The notes under the pieces were generated by a model. It made no database searches and was not told the DNA's origin. It saw only the letters and a program-made list of their open reading frames with translations. The position numbers were made by a program, and so were the translations under genes. Source: Mucilaginibacter roseus (GTDB lineage: Bacteria; Bacteroidota; Bacteroidia; Sphingobacteriales; Sphingobacteriaceae). Taken from it: a stretch of 64,000 bases of DNA. The DNA is taken from positions 124,001-188,000 of the forward strand of contig NZ_JAJPWV010000003.1 of the NCBI RefSeq assembly GCF_021215455.1, given 5' to 3'. Below are positions 18,126 to 27,726 of the stretch, piece by piece. Position 1 is the first letter of the stretch. Each line of letters opens with the position of its first letter.

Positions 18126-19505
18126 TTACATCTTATGCTTCATCAGCCCCGGGCGTATTTGCAGGTAAACCTGCCCGCTCATGGGCGTGTTGCCGTAAAG
18201 CGGGTGTAATCGTTCAGGTACTATATTAATAGATGCCTGTATACCTCCGATATATTCTATTGGGCCAGTTTTGAACAGGCGACGGTTGGTACCCAGTGTT
18301 AATTTATGAACGTTGAATATAGCCTCGCCAAATTGCTCTTCAAGCGCCAGTTCTTCTGCTGATTTTTGCACAAATTCGTAGCGCCCATATATCGCCTGCT
18401 TGTTTAACTGGCGTGTTCCCTCGGCTAAAAGTGAATGTTCATCGCCGTGGCCGCTATGGTTCATACCCCAAACCAGTGCGCCGGTAAAATACTTGCCATC
18501 GTGCGATACCGGCGAGGCATACAATGCCGATGCAGAATATCGCCATATATTTTCATCAGGATGCAACAACTCCGGACTATTAATATACGCCTGCGATACC
18601 TGGAAAGCCCATGCCTTATTCGGGTTGAATGATGCCCGCCATGAGTAGCTGTCGAAACGCATCTTATCAAAATCATACCTGTCCTCGTCCGGTTCGCGAC
18701 CGGTGAATACTGATCCTTCCAGTTTATATTTATCAATCCTTACCCCTAATGTGGCTACACCATAGGTAATGTGGGTAGCATCTTGCCAGTGATGACCAAG
18801 CGGTGCATCCGGATCATTCAGCGCCACAATGCGGTGCATAAACGCGGGGGTGCCAAGTGCCGGTTCGCCGGGATAACCGAAGTAACCAAATACATCTACC
18901 TTTTTACTTAAACGCTGAGTATAACCAATGGTCAACCCGCTAAACAGATCGTGCGGATGCTGGCGGTCAACCAGGGTTTGGCCTTTGTAGCTTTCGCCGC
19001 TTTGAAATAACAGCGGGTAACCACGTTCGGTAACCGTCCACGGATCGGCGCTTAGCATGGCACTGATGTTGAGCAGTCCGTTTTTGCCTACCTGCCGGTT
19101 ATACATGGCCATAAACCAGTTGGGCGCGTCAAACTGTGTATCGCTGCGTTGGGTTTTGCCGTTCAACTGCTGATTGTTATAGCGCAAAAACATACTGCCG
19201 TGAAATATGAACATGCCCTTTTTGGTATGTTTCATCAACATGTACATAGGTGTATTATCAGGCATCCATGACGTACCGGAGCCATTACGGCTCATGGGCA
19301 AGCTAAGTGAATACGAATGATTCATCCCAAGCATGGCCATAGTATCATGCTTCATGCCACCCATATCGCCCATCTGCATATTGTGCTGATGTTTAGCCTT
19401 ATCGGGCTTGACAGTATCTTTTTGCATATTATGCTCGTGCTGCGCGAGGGCCGGCAGAGCAGTCAATATAGAAAATGAAAGTAAAAGGAGCACTTTATTT
19501 ATCAT
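18126..19505 (-). CDS. outer-membrane beta-barrel protein with His/Met-rich N terminus
   Basis: This encodes 459 residues. A Sec signal peptide (cut after ALA near 21) is followed by about 45 residues packed with His and Met (QHEHNMQ, KHQHNMQMGDMGGMKHD), a pattern typical of periplasmic copper/silver binding. The remainder has alternating aromatic strands and a C-terminal barrel-like end. Similar proteins occur in Bacteroidota copper-resistance neighbourhoods. No efflux genes (CusA, CopA, CusB) are next to it here. A copper- or metal-related envelope role is inferred from composition only. Confidence 0.65.
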   Translation of the reverse strand: MINKVLLLLSFSILTALPALAQHEHNMQKDTVKPDKAKHQHNMQMGDMGGMKHDTMAMLGMNHSYSLSLPMSRNGSGTSWMPDNTPMYMLMKHTKKGMFIFHGSMFLRYNNQQLNGKTQRSDTQFDAPNWFMAMYNRQVGKNGLLNISAMLSADPWTVTERGYPLLFQSGESYKGQTLVDRQHPHDLFSGLTIGYTQRLSKKVDVFGYFGYPGEPALGTPAFMHRIVALNDPDAPLGHHWQDATHITYGVATLGVRIDKYKLEGSVFTGREPDEDRYDFDKMRFDSYSWRASFNPNKAWAFQVSQAYINSPELLHPDENIWRYSASALYASPVSHDGKYFTGALVWGMNHSGHGDEHSLLAEGTRQLNKQAIYGRYEFVQKSAEELALEEQFGEAIFNVHKLTLGTNRRLFKTGPIEYIGGIQASINIVPERLHPLYGNTPMSGQVYLQIRPGLMKHKM

Positions 19506-19609
19506 AAAGGTGTGGTAGTTAAATCAATTACTACAAAGCTAAGCTGCTATGCCCGCCTCAGTTTTACATCATTCCGCGTAATATTTACATGATTATGCCT
19601 GCAACAAAA

Positions 19610-19631
19610 ATGCCCGGCAAAAGCCGGGCAT
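19610..19631 (-). terminator. terminator at the end of the polysaccharide utilisation operon
   Basis: Stem ATGCCCGGC / GCCGGGCAT (9 bp) with a 4-nt loop, followed on the minus strand by TTTTTGTTG. It lies 43 bp beyond the GH3 stop codon. Confidence 0.8.
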
Positions 19632-19673
19632 GCACTTAATTAACACACTAAAAATCCGAGAAAAGAAAGATCG

Positions 19674-21956
19674 TTATAACAACTTGAAATCAGCTTCCTT
19701 AACATCTGCCGAGCTGCTACCGATGAACAACTTAAAGTCGCCAGGCTCGGTGGTATATTTCATGTTGATGTCGTAAAACTTCAAATCGTCGGTACTTACG
19801 TTAAAGGTTACCGTTCTGCTTTCACCCGCTTTCAGGAATACTTTTTGAAAGCCTTTCAACTCCTTAACCGGGCGGGTAACTGAGCCTACCATATCTCGGA
19901 TGTATAATTGCACAGTTTCTTCACCGTCGTATTTACCGGTATTGTTCAAGGTAACCGTAGCTGTAAAACGCTCTCCGTTGCGGATGCTGGTTTTGCTTAG
20001 CTTGATAGCGCTGTAACCAAAAGTGGTATAGCTTAAGCCGTGACCAAACGGATAAAGCGGCGTATTAGGTATATCCAGGTATTTTGAGGTGTACTTTTGC
20101 TCATCATTAAAAGGACGGCCTGTACCTTTAGCATTGTAATAAATTGGTATCTGCCCTACGCTGCGCGGAAAAGTCATGCTCAATTTGCCTGACGGATTGT
20201 ATTTTCCAAAAAGCACATCAGCAATAGCATCGCCTGCTTTGGTGCCGGGGAACCAGGCCTCTAAAATGGCGGCAGTGTTATCATGCTCCCATTGCAGGGT
20301 TAACGGGCGGCCGTTCATCAACACTAATACAATTGGCTTACCGGTTTCGCGCAAGGCTTTTAATAGATTTTGCTGATTTGCAGGCAGACTGATATCGCTA
20401 CGGCTCGCAGCTTCACCGCTCATCCCAAACGCTTCACCCATCATGGCAACAACTACATCAGCATCTTTTGCTGTTTCAACAGCTTCCTTAATCAGATCGG
20501 CAGGTGATTTACTGTCCAGTACTATTTGCGCATCATGCGGGTTAAGCTTATCTATCAAAGCTTTATCATCTAAAATATTACATCCTTTGGCATAGGTAAA
20601 TTTGTTTGATGGATATTGTGCCTGCAAAGCATCCCAAAAGCTTATGGCCTTTTTCCAGTCCCCGGCACCACTCCAGTTACCAATCAGGTCACGCTGGTTT
20701 TTAACCATTGGCCCAACAAAGGCTATCTTTTTACCGGCTTGCAATGGAAGGGTGTTATTATCATTCTTTAACAATACCATACTTTTTTCAGCCGCCTCCT
20801 TAGCCAAAGCGAGCTTTTCGGCATTCATGATGTTGTTCTTAGCACGATTTTCGCTGATGTTGCGGTACGGATCATCAAATAATCCCAGCTTATATTTTGA
20901 TTCCAGCACGCGGCGGCAAGCGAGGTCAATGTATTTTACGTCCAGTTTTTTAGCCTGAACCAGTTTTTTCAGTTCGCCAATAAACAAATCGCTCACCATG
21001 TCCATATCGTTACCGGCAACAAGTGCCAGTTTAGCTACCTGTGCGTCATCGCCCATGCCATGGTTTTTAAGCTCCATAATGGCGGTATAATCGGTTGCTA
21101 CCATGCCTTTAAAGCCCCATTGGTTACGCAGCAAATCAGTAAGCAGCCAATGGTTAGCAGCAGCAGGAACGCCGTTTATCTCGTTAAACGAACTCATTAC
21201 GGTTGCCACACCCGCGTCAACAGCGGCTTTGTAAGCAGGCAGGTAAGTTTCAGTCATTTTACGCATGCTCATGTCAACCGTGTTGTAATCACGACCAGCT
21301 TCGGCAGCGCCGTATAATGCAAAGTGTTTTACGCAGGCCAGTACGGCATCCTCACGGCGCAGGTCGTTGTTTTCGCCCTGATAACCCTTAACCATAGCAC
21401 GGGCAATCTGCGAGCCCAGCCAGGTATCCTCACCTCCGCCTTCGGCCACACGGCCCCAGCGCGGATCGCGCGCTATATCAACCATAGGCGAAAACACCCA
21501 GTTCAAACCATCGGCCGTAGCCTCATCAGCAGCAGCACGCGCGGTTTTTTGTATCAAAGGCATATCCCATGATGCAGAAAGGCCCAGCGGTATCGGGAAA
21601 ATAGTACGGTGCCCATGTATCACATCATATCCAAAAAGCAGGGGTATTTTAAGGCGTGTTTTTTTTATGGCTAACTCCTGCAGTTTACGCACAGCATTTG
21701 GCGTATACGTGTTGAAAACGCCGCCAACCATGCCCTTTTCAATCTTTTCCTCTACACCCTGACTTAATATTGGCCCGGTAACATCAAAGCCTATTGATGG
21801 CAGGTTAAGCTGACCGATCTTTTCGTCGATCGTCATTTTAGCCATCAACTTGTTGATGTAGGCATCCATCTTAGCATCGCGGGCGGCCTTTTGTGCCGAT
21901 GCCCCAAAGCCTGTTAACACCAGGCACGATGCAATGACTATTTTTGATAACTTCAT
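19674..21956 (-). CDS. bglX: GH3 beta-glucosidase (BglX-like)
   Basis: This encodes 760 residues with a signal peptide ending near ASA (residue 21), an N-terminal TIM-barrel domain, an alpha/beta sandwich and a C-terminal Fn3-like domain (~665-750). The nucleophile is Asp289 in VATDYTAI. The acid/base Glu lies in the GEAFGMSGEAAS region of the second domain. Periplasmic BglX-type enzymes release glucose from the non-reducing ends of beta-glucans. Placed at the end of a locus with two GH144-type proteins, it is the natural candidate to finish sophorose or beta-1,2-glucooligosaccharides. It is the last gene before the operon terminator. Confidence 0.93.
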   Translation of the reverse strand: MKLSKIVIASCLVLTGFGASAQKAARDAKMDAYINKLMAKMTIDEKIGQLNLPSIGFDVTGPILSQGVEEKIEKGMVGGVFNTYTPNAVRKLQELAIKKTRLKIPLLFGYDVIHGHRTIFPIPLGLSASWDMPLIQKTARAAADEATADGLNWVFSPMVDIARDPRWGRVAEGGGEDTWLGSQIARAMVKGYQGENNDLRREDAVLACVKHFALYGAAEAGRDYNTVDMSMRKMTETYLPAYKAAVDAGVATVMSSFNEINGVPAAANHWLLTDLLRNQWGFKGMVATDYTAIMELKNHGMGDDAQVAKLALVAGNDMDMVSDLFIGELKKLVQAKKLDVKYIDLACRRVLESKYKLGLFDDPYRNISENRAKNNIMNAEKLALAKEAAEKSMVLLKNDNNTLPLQAGKKIAFVGPMVKNQRDLIGNWSGAGDWKKAISFWDALQAQYPSNKFTYAKGCNILDDKALIDKLNPHDAQIVLDSKSPADLIKEAVETAKDADVVVAMMGEAFGMSGEAASRSDISLPANQQNLLKALRETGKPIVLVLMNGRPLTLQWEHDNTAAILEAWFPGTKAGDAIADVLFGKYNPSGKLSMTFPRSVGQIPIYYNAKGTGRPFNDEQKYTSKYLDIPNTPLYPFGHGLSYTTFGYSAIKLSKTSIRNGERFTATVTLNNTGKYDGEETVQLYIRDMVGSVTRPVKELKGFQKVFLKAGESRTVTFNVSTDDLKFYDINMKYTTEPGDFKLFIGSSSADVKEADFKLL

Positions 21957-21991
21957 AATCTTGTAGTATATACTTAAGTTAAACTTATTTT

Positions 21992-23749
21992 CTATTCCGA
22001 TTTAATAACTGTCGTTTGCTGCGAAACGCCATTCTCGTTTACAGCCTCAATGCGGAAGTAATAAGGCAAATCCTTATCCATCGCCTTAAAAAAATACTGA
22101 CTGGCGTTGTGCACCATGATGCAATTGTACAGCTTATCAGGCGCTACGCCGGTGTAAATATTGTAGGCGTAAGCATTATCAACCGGCCGCCATTTTAGCC
22201 AGGCATCGCGTTTATCCTTTTCGGTGCGCAGTACAATAAACTCTTTAACAGTATCAGGCTTAGCACCTCCGCCGTTACCGAACACGCGCAGGCCGCTTAT
22301 AGCAAATTTGCCTGTAGGCATGTGCTGATTTACCAGCTTAATATAGCGTGCCCTTACCGGTTTGCTCAGCTCCACATAATCATGCGGAACATCGGTTTTA
22401 TTTTTGCTTTTGTCGACAAGGGTTTTCCAGCTTTTATTATCTGTTGAGTAAAGTAATTTATACTGATGATAAAACGGCCCCGAAGGTTTGCCCAGCACCT
22501 CTGCATCCTGATCGGCATAGTTTATCTGCACCGCGTGTACTGTACTTACATTACCCAGATCGGTCGCTATCCACTCTCCCGCGTTAGCGCTTTTGGCGCT
22601 CCAGTAGGTTTTTATATCCTCATCAACCGCGTTGTTGGCAGAGTAGTTACCCAGGGTTGATGATACTGTTACGGGTTTGTTATAATTAAGCAGCATCCAG
22701 CCCGTAAAGCGGCTTTTCAGGTGATCTGTTTCGCCGTTGGGCAGATAGGTAGGATAATCGCCAAAAGCGGTATTGCAATACATTACATCATCCTTGTCAA
22801 ATCCGGCAGGCCATATACCAATGCGGCGCTCAAAATTATTTTTTATGGCGATAACCATGGTTGATACATGCCAGTAGTTATTCCATTTATCCTGATAGGT
22901 AGCACCATGACCGGCACCACGCGCGAAGCCTCCCGGCTTGTAGCTGAACGGCATAGGCTGTGGCTTAAATTGCCCCAAAGGCCCCTCGCCTACTATCACC
23001 CCATCCGAATAGCCGCTGAACTCGGTACCCGGAGCGCCGTATTGCAGGTAGTACTTTTTGTTATGCTTGGTCATCCAGGCACCCTCCATAAAAGGGTCGA
23101 GGAAAATGTTATCCAGATTTTCGCCGAAACGCTGCCAACCATATTTGTAAGGTTGCAGCAGGTACATCTCCTTGCGATAGCCTTTCAGATGAAAGGTTTT
23201 TGGGTCAACCTCGGCACCATATATCGGGTAAACATTGCTGCTGCCATTGTACATGTACAGCTTGCCGTCATCATCACGAAAGAATGCCGGGTCCCAGCCA
23301 CCGGGTTCAAACTTGTGGATAGCTTCTTTCCATTCGTTGCCTTTCGGGTTAGTGCTCATCCATATCGGGAAGTTATCCGAATAGGTGGAGCCAAATACCA
23401 GCAAGGTATCGCCCTGTACCCAAACAGCGGGTGCACAAAGGTCATCATACACCTTGTGCTCGGGGCGTAAAAAATGGCGAGCCACGAAGTGCCAGTTGCT
23501 CATATCGCTGCTCCACCAGTAGCCCCATTGGTTGGTGCTGAACAGGTAGTAATCGCCCTTGTAAGTTACGATAACCGGATCGGCCGTAGCACGGTGGCGA
23601 CCCGCGGTTGAAAAGTTGGGGATAGGCGTATACCCGTAATCAATATTGATAGGATTACAATACGTACGCTGGCTATTTTGCGCGGTAGCGATACCAGCAA
23701 ACAGCAGCAAAGCGCCGGCAATACCTAATACATTTATTACCCTTTTCAT
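21992..23749 (-). CDS. GH43-type glycoside hydrolase with discoidin (F5/8C) and Fn3-like domains
   Basis: This encodes 585 residues: a signal peptide (cut after ATA near 23), a five-bladed propeller of GH43 type, then a discoidin-like carbohydrate-binding domain (~355-480) and an Fn3-like C terminus (~495-585). The expected acidic triad is present: Asp57 in RATADP, Asp153 in GGWDPAFF and Glu222 in FMEGAW. GH43 enzymes usually act on arabinose- or xylose-containing glycans, so its role beside GH144 and GH3 is not obvious. Its ATG overlaps the stop of the upstream GH144 gene by one base. Confidence 0.85.
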   Translation of the reverse strand: MKRVINVLGIAGALLLFAGIATAQNSQRTYCNPINIDYGYTPIPNFSTAGRHRATADPVIVTYKGDYYLFSTNQWGYWWSSDMSNWHFVARHFLRPEHKVYDDLCAPAVWVQGDTLLVFGSTYSDNFPIWMSTNPKGNEWKEAIHKFEPGGWDPAFFRDDDGKLYMYNGSSNVYPIYGAEVDPKTFHLKGYRKEMYLLQPYKYGWQRFGENLDNIFLDPFMEGAWMTKHNKKYYLQYGAPGTEFSGYSDGVIVGEGPLGQFKPQPMPFSYKPGGFARGAGHGATYQDKWNNYWHVSTMVIAIKNNFERRIGIWPAGFDKDDVMYCNTAFGDYPTYLPNGETDHLKSRFTGWMLLNYNKPVTVSSTLGNYSANNAVDEDIKTYWSAKSANAGEWIATDLGNVSTVHAVQINYADQDAEVLGKPSGPFYHQYKLLYSTDNKSWKTLVDKSKNKTDVPHDYVELSKPVRARYIKLVNQHMPTGKFAISGLRVFGNGGGAKPDTVKEFIVLRTEKDKRDAWLKWRPVDNAYAYNIYTGVAPDKLYNCIMVHNASQYFFKAMDKDLPYYFRIEAVNENGVSQQTTVIKSE

Positions 23750-25104
23750 TAATTGCTTTTTATAGCCGGACTTTCAAAACCTAACTTTTTAAGTCCGCCT
23801 TGTACTTCGGGCGCGCTCATAAACAAGTTCCATAGCAAGCCGCTGCGATGATTCTCGATCATCACCACAATAGGCCCCTGATCAATAGCCAGGTATGATT
23901 TGGCGTACCAATTTTTGCTCTCGTTAAAAGCATCTACAAAACCATATTCACCCCATATCCTATCACCCAGGTCACAGTAAAAATGGCGCAGCGCTTTCAT
24001 TGATTCCTTTGGCGTGTAAGGGAATGCCGATAATGCCGCCGTTGGTGTGATCACCCCCAGATCATTAGTCGGTGAATGGGCATTGTAGCCCTCGTGATTA
24101 TCACTGGCAGTTAAGCCCCAGCAATTTTCGCCATAGCCTTTAAATTTTTTAGGGTTATCAACACAGTAAGCATAGTTGATGCGGGTATGATTTACATTCT
24201 GCTCCCAGTAATCGGCATATTGATCTTTCAATCCTTTAGGGTTTAGGCCAAGGAATGAGTAATGTGTAAAAAACAGCGGGCCACCATAATCAAAACCCAA
24301 GGGCAGTTTGATGCCATAGAACGATTTACCATTTTTAAAAAAATCGCTTTGTGCCCAGCCGCGGTTATAAATCCGGGCAGCGTCAACCGGGTAGCGCTCA
24401 GCACTGGCGGCCAGCACGTAGGTAATGAGGCACTCGTTAAAACCACGTATCGGGAAATTCATGGCCCAGCCATTATTTGGCGACCAGTGCCAGTATAGAT
24501 TATCGCGCTCATGGGTGTAAAAATCCCATTCAATTTCGCTCCATAACCAGCCTATGCGGTTGCGTAATTCTTCTTCTTTTGGGTTAGTACCGTTGTAATA
24601 TTGTTTGGCGGTGAGTAGTCCCTGAAACAGGAATGATGTTTCAACCAGATCGCCGCCATCATCCTTACGGCCAAACGGGATGATCTTGCCGGTTGCGCCA
24701 TTCAGCCAATGCGGAAAAACGCCATGGTAGGCATCCGCTTTGGAAAGGAATTTCACCATATTCAGCATACGGTCAACCGCTTGCTCACGCGGTATCCACT
24801 TACGGTCAACCGCTACAATCATGGCCATAATGCCGAAGCCGGTGCCGCCGGTGGTAACCACTTCGCCACCATAATCAAAAGCCTCGTTACTACGCTCAAG
24901 CGCCATACCACTAACCGGATGGGCGAAATCCCAAAAGTAGCGGAAGGTTTGGCGCTGCACCACATCAAGCAGGGCGCTGTCGCTTAGGTTTTTGATAACC
25001 CCAACCGGTTTAATGGCCGTGTATTTTACAGTTGTTTTTTTGCCTTGGGCAAAGCCATGGCACGCTGATGAAATCAACAGCGCTATCAGTATAAGTTTCT
25101 TCAT
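23749..25104 (-). CDS. GH144-type endo-beta-1,2-glucanase / sophorohydrolase-like protein
   Basis: This encodes 451 residues with a Sec signal (cut after GFA near 19) and an (alpha/alpha)6 domain of the PF10091 'glucoamylase' family, the family that contains GH144 beta-1,2-glucan-degrading enzymes of Bacteroidota. Conserved stretches are VQRQTFRYFWDFAHP, GGDLVETSFLFQGLLTA, NLYWHWSPNNGWAMNFPI and SYLAIDQGPIVVMIENHRSG. It has no N-terminal Ig domain, unlike its upstream paralogue at 25126. It is 21 bp downstream of that gene and overlaps the GH43 gene by one base. Lacking a lipobox, it is probably periplasmic and may process short oligomers, while the lipoprotein paralogue acts at the surface. 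Confidence 0.85.
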   Translation of the reverse strand: MKKLILIALLISSACHGFAQGKKTTVKYTAIKPVGVIKNLSDSALLDVVQRQTFRYFWDFAHPVSGMALERSNEAFDYGGEVVTTGGTGFGIMAMIVAVDRKWIPREQAVDRMLNMVKFLSKADAYHGVFPHWLNGATGKIIPFGRKDDGGDLVETSFLFQGLLTAKQYYNGTNPKEEELRNRIGWLWSEIEWDFYTHERDNLYWHWSPNNGWAMNFPIRGFNECLITYVLAASAERYPVDAARIYNRGWAQSDFFKNGKSFYGIKLPLGFDYGGPLFFTHYSFLGLNPKGLKDQYADYWEQNVNHTRINYAYCVDNPKKFKGYGENCWGLTASDNHEGYNAHSPTNDLGVITPTAALSAFPYTPKESMKALRHFYCDLGDRIWGEYGFVDAFNESKNWYAKSYLAIDQGPIVVMIENHRSGLLWNLFMSAPEVQGGLKKLGFESPAIKSN

Positions 25105-25125
25105 TTTTATTGTCAGTAAAAACGT

Positions 25126-26802
25126 TTATAGGTTAGGGCTTGTAAAGCCCAGTGCTTTCATTCCGGTTTTTATTTCAGGCGCGCTCATAAACAGGTTCCA
25201 CAATAGGCCACTGCGGTGGTTCTCTATCATGGTAACAATAGGCCCCTGGTCGATGGCCAGGTATGAGTCGGCAAACCATGGGTCGGTCAGGTTAAAGGCA
25301 TCATAAAAGCCATAATCGCCCCACAATTTATCGCCCAGTTTATAGTAATAGAATTTTAAGGCTTTCATGCTCTCCTCCGGCGCGTAAGGCATTGATGCTA
25401 TGGCAGCCGTTGGTGCAATCACACCCACATCATTAGTTGGCGAGCTGGCCGTATAACCGCCCTTGATGTCGCTTGCGGTCAATCCCCAGCAGTCGGCGCT
25501 ATAGCCGTTATATTGTTTGGGGTTGCTTATACAATAATTATAGTTAACCAGTGTGTGGGCTTTGGTTTGCTTATCATAATTGGCATAAGCATCTGTAAGG
25601 TTTGTTGGGTTAATGGCAGAGAATGAGTAATGTTCAAAAAACATCGGCCCGCCCTGCGTCGGCCCTAATGGCAATTGCACACCAAAGTAAGTATTGCCAT
25701 TGCGCATGGCGCCATTAGCTGCCCAGCCGTTATCATAAACAGCTTTTGGTATGGCATGCGTATTTGACGATGCAGCGAGTACATACACGGCTAATGCCTC
25801 GTTCCAGCCGCTTACCTGCATGTTCATGTCCCAATTGTAATTAGGGCTCCAATGCCAGTAAAGGGTGTTTTGACCACCTCGACGGAACCAGTCCCATTCT
25901 ACGCCATTCCATAACTCGTTAATGTCGCTGCGCAAAGTAGCCTCGGCGGTACCTGCGCCGTTAAAATACTGGCGAGCAGTGATCAGGCCTTCCATCAAAA
26001 ATGATGTTTCAACCAGGTCGGCACCGTTATCTTTCTCACTAAATGGTTGAACCTTGCCAGTAGCACCATTCAACCAATGCGGAAAAGCGCCATGAAATTT
26101 ATCGGCAGTTTTTAAAAAGCCGACTATTTTTTGCATACGCGTCAAACCTTCGGCACGAGTAATAAAATTGCGGTTAACCGCCGCCACTAAAGCCATTACC
26201 CCAAAGCCAGAACCGCCTGTTGTAACCACATCACCCGATGAATTACGCTCGCGCGCCATGCCGCTGGTTGGATGGCCAAAGTCCCAAAAGTATTTAAAGG
26301 TTTGGCGCTGCACCAGGTTGAGCAAAGCATCGTCAGAAATGCGCGGAAACTTGTCGGTTGAATCAATAGCGGTTAATAACTGTACCGACACTGCCGATTG
26401 CAGGCTGCCCTTAGTAGTTGCTTTAAGCGCCGTGGTAACATCAACGCTGTATTTAGTAATGTTCTGTAATGCTGATGATGGTTTTATCACGACGGTTTTA
26501 TCGTCATCCTCATAAGTGGCATCATAATTTACATTGGCGCCGGATGCTGTTTTAAAAGTTACACTGTTCTTAACCGTACTTTTATCTAAGGCTGCCGAGA
26601 AAGATATTTTAATTACGGGCGATGTATTGATATTACGGTAGCTAAAACCTGACGAAGCCCCATTGACCCGCAAAGCATTAAACGTGAATGAACCGGGCTG
26701 CGTTGGCGGTGGTGTAACCGGGTCAACAGTATCATTCCCGCTTTTACTGCACGAAGCCGCAACAAATATCAAACCCAAGTAAAACAATATCCTCTTCACC
26801 AT
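25126..26802 (-). CDS. GH144-type lipoprotein with N-terminal Ig-like domain
   Basis: This encodes 558 residues. An SPII signal peptide ends in FVAASC (Cys18). A Big_5/SbsA-like Ig domain (~35-145: ISFSAALDKSTVKNSVTF) precedes a PF10091 catalytic domain (~155-555). The catalytic domain parallels the 23749-25104 protein (VQRQTFKYFWDFGHP, GADLVETSFLMEGLITA, YWHWSPNYNWDMN, LAIDQGPIVTMIENHRSG). It is probably a surface endo-beta-1,2-glucanase feeding the SusCD importer. The two adjacent paralogues point to a local duplication followed by a split into surface and periplasmic roles. It lies 68 bp downstream of the LamG lipoprotein gene. Confidence 0.85.
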   Translation of the reverse strand: MVKRILFYLGLIFVAASCSKSGNDTVDPVTPPPTQPGSFTFNALRVNGASSGFSYRNINTSPVIKISFSAALDKSTVKNSVTFKTASGANVNYDATYEDDDKTVVIKPSSALQNITKYSVDVTTALKATTKGSLQSAVSVQLLTAIDSTDKFPRISDDALLNLVQRQTFKYFWDFGHPTSGMARERNSSGDVVTTGGSGFGVMALVAAVNRNFITRAEGLTRMQKIVGFLKTADKFHGAFPHWLNGATGKVQPFSEKDNGADLVETSFLMEGLITARQYFNGAGTAEATLRSDINELWNGVEWDWFRRGGQNTLYWHWSPNYNWDMNMQVSGWNEALAVYVLAASSNTHAIPKAVYDNGWAANGAMRNGNTYFGVQLPLGPTQGGPMFFEHYSFSAINPTNLTDAYANYDKQTKAHTLVNYNYCISNPKQYNGYSADCWGLTASDIKGGYTASSPTNDVGVIAPTAAIASMPYAPEESMKALKFYYYKLGDKLWGDYGFYDAFNLTDPWFADSYLAIDQGPIVTMIENHRSGLLWNLFMSAPEIKTGMKALGFTSPNL

Positions 26803-26870
26803 AACTACTTTTTAAACAAGTTACCCACCCTTTTGAGGTGGGTAACTTTCCAATTGTAAACACTATATAA

Positions 26871-27707
26871 TTATTTGCCCCGGCCTTCAAGTTTAACAAC
26901 GGCGTTGATTTCGCTATCACTCAATGCCTTGTTGTAGATGCGTACTTCATCAAGCTGGCCTGTAAGGTAACTTGCCCAGCTCTGTTTCCCGGTAGCGGTT
27001 GTCTGGCTTGGATCTGTTTGAAACTGAACGCAGCCAAAAACAATATTGCCCGTGTTTTGAAACTTTAACGCTCCAGATAATCCGTTAAGTTTGGTATTAC
27101 CTACTTCTGATCCGTTTAAATACACAGTTATCACCGAAGTAGATTCGTTGTATGATACGCCAAGGTTTACCCATTTGTCAAACATGTTTTTCACGTTATC
27201 AAGTGCGTAGGTAACGTCATCGGTACCATTAAAGAAATGCACACGAAGTTTACCGTTATCATTGGTACTTCCGTTTTCAATGAAAATTTCAAAATTCCCC
27301 CAAAAGGCATTGGTTTTTGCTAAACTGAACAGGCCTATGATACCTGTTGAAGGTGGCGGCGTGTTCACCCATTCCGTCATGGTAAAGCTGCTTAAACCGG
27401 TTATAGTTGCACTTGGTGCTGCAATTACATAACTATTTAACGCGCCTTGCAGGCCTTGCCCTTTAATACCGGCGGTAAATGAAGTACCTGTAGCCGTTCC
27501 GGCAGTTTTTGATACACTGTCCGCCAAATTACCATCAAAAGCCCAATGCGCTACCAAATTTGATGGCGCTACCTGTGCAGCGCTGGTATAACCGCCTATG
27601 CTTAACGGCGGCGCGTATGATTTTGGGTCAAAATCCTTTTGGCAGGATGATAATGCCAACCCTGCGAGGGCAACACCTAATATATTTTTAAAGCTATACT
27701 TTTTCAT
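26871..27707 (-). CDS. LamG-domain surface lipoprotein (SusE/SGBP position)
   Basis: This encodes 278 residues with a lipobox LALSSC (Cys22) and a single LamG jelly-roll (VAHWAFDGNLADSVS to LDEVRIYNKALSDSEI). It sits directly after susD, the position usually held by a surface glycan-binding protein, 19 bp from it. It probably helps capture the polymer for the SusCD pair. It is distantly related to the LamG lipoproteins at 4937 and 7035. Confidence 0.82.
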   Translation of the reverse strand: MKKYSFKNILGVALAGLALSSCQKDFDPKSYAPPLSIGGYTSAAQVAPSNLVAHWAFDGNLADSVSKTAGTATGTSFTAGIKGQGLQGALNSYVIAAPSATITGLSSFTMTEWVNTPPPSTGIIGLFSLAKTNAFWGNFEIFIENGSTNDNGKLRVHFFNGTDDVTYALDNVKNMFDKWVNLGVSYNESTSVITVYLNGSEVGNTKLNGLSGALKFQNTGNIVFGCVQFQTDPSQTTATGKQSWASYLTGQLDEVRIYNKALSDSEINAVVKLEGRGK

Positions 27708-27726
27708 GAATGATAATGCTTAGTGA

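Noticed and set aside
22868..23470. 200-codon open frame on the + strand
   Set aside because: It is antisense to the GH43-type gene, whose domains and catalytic triad are intact; no signal or family is seen in the antisense product.
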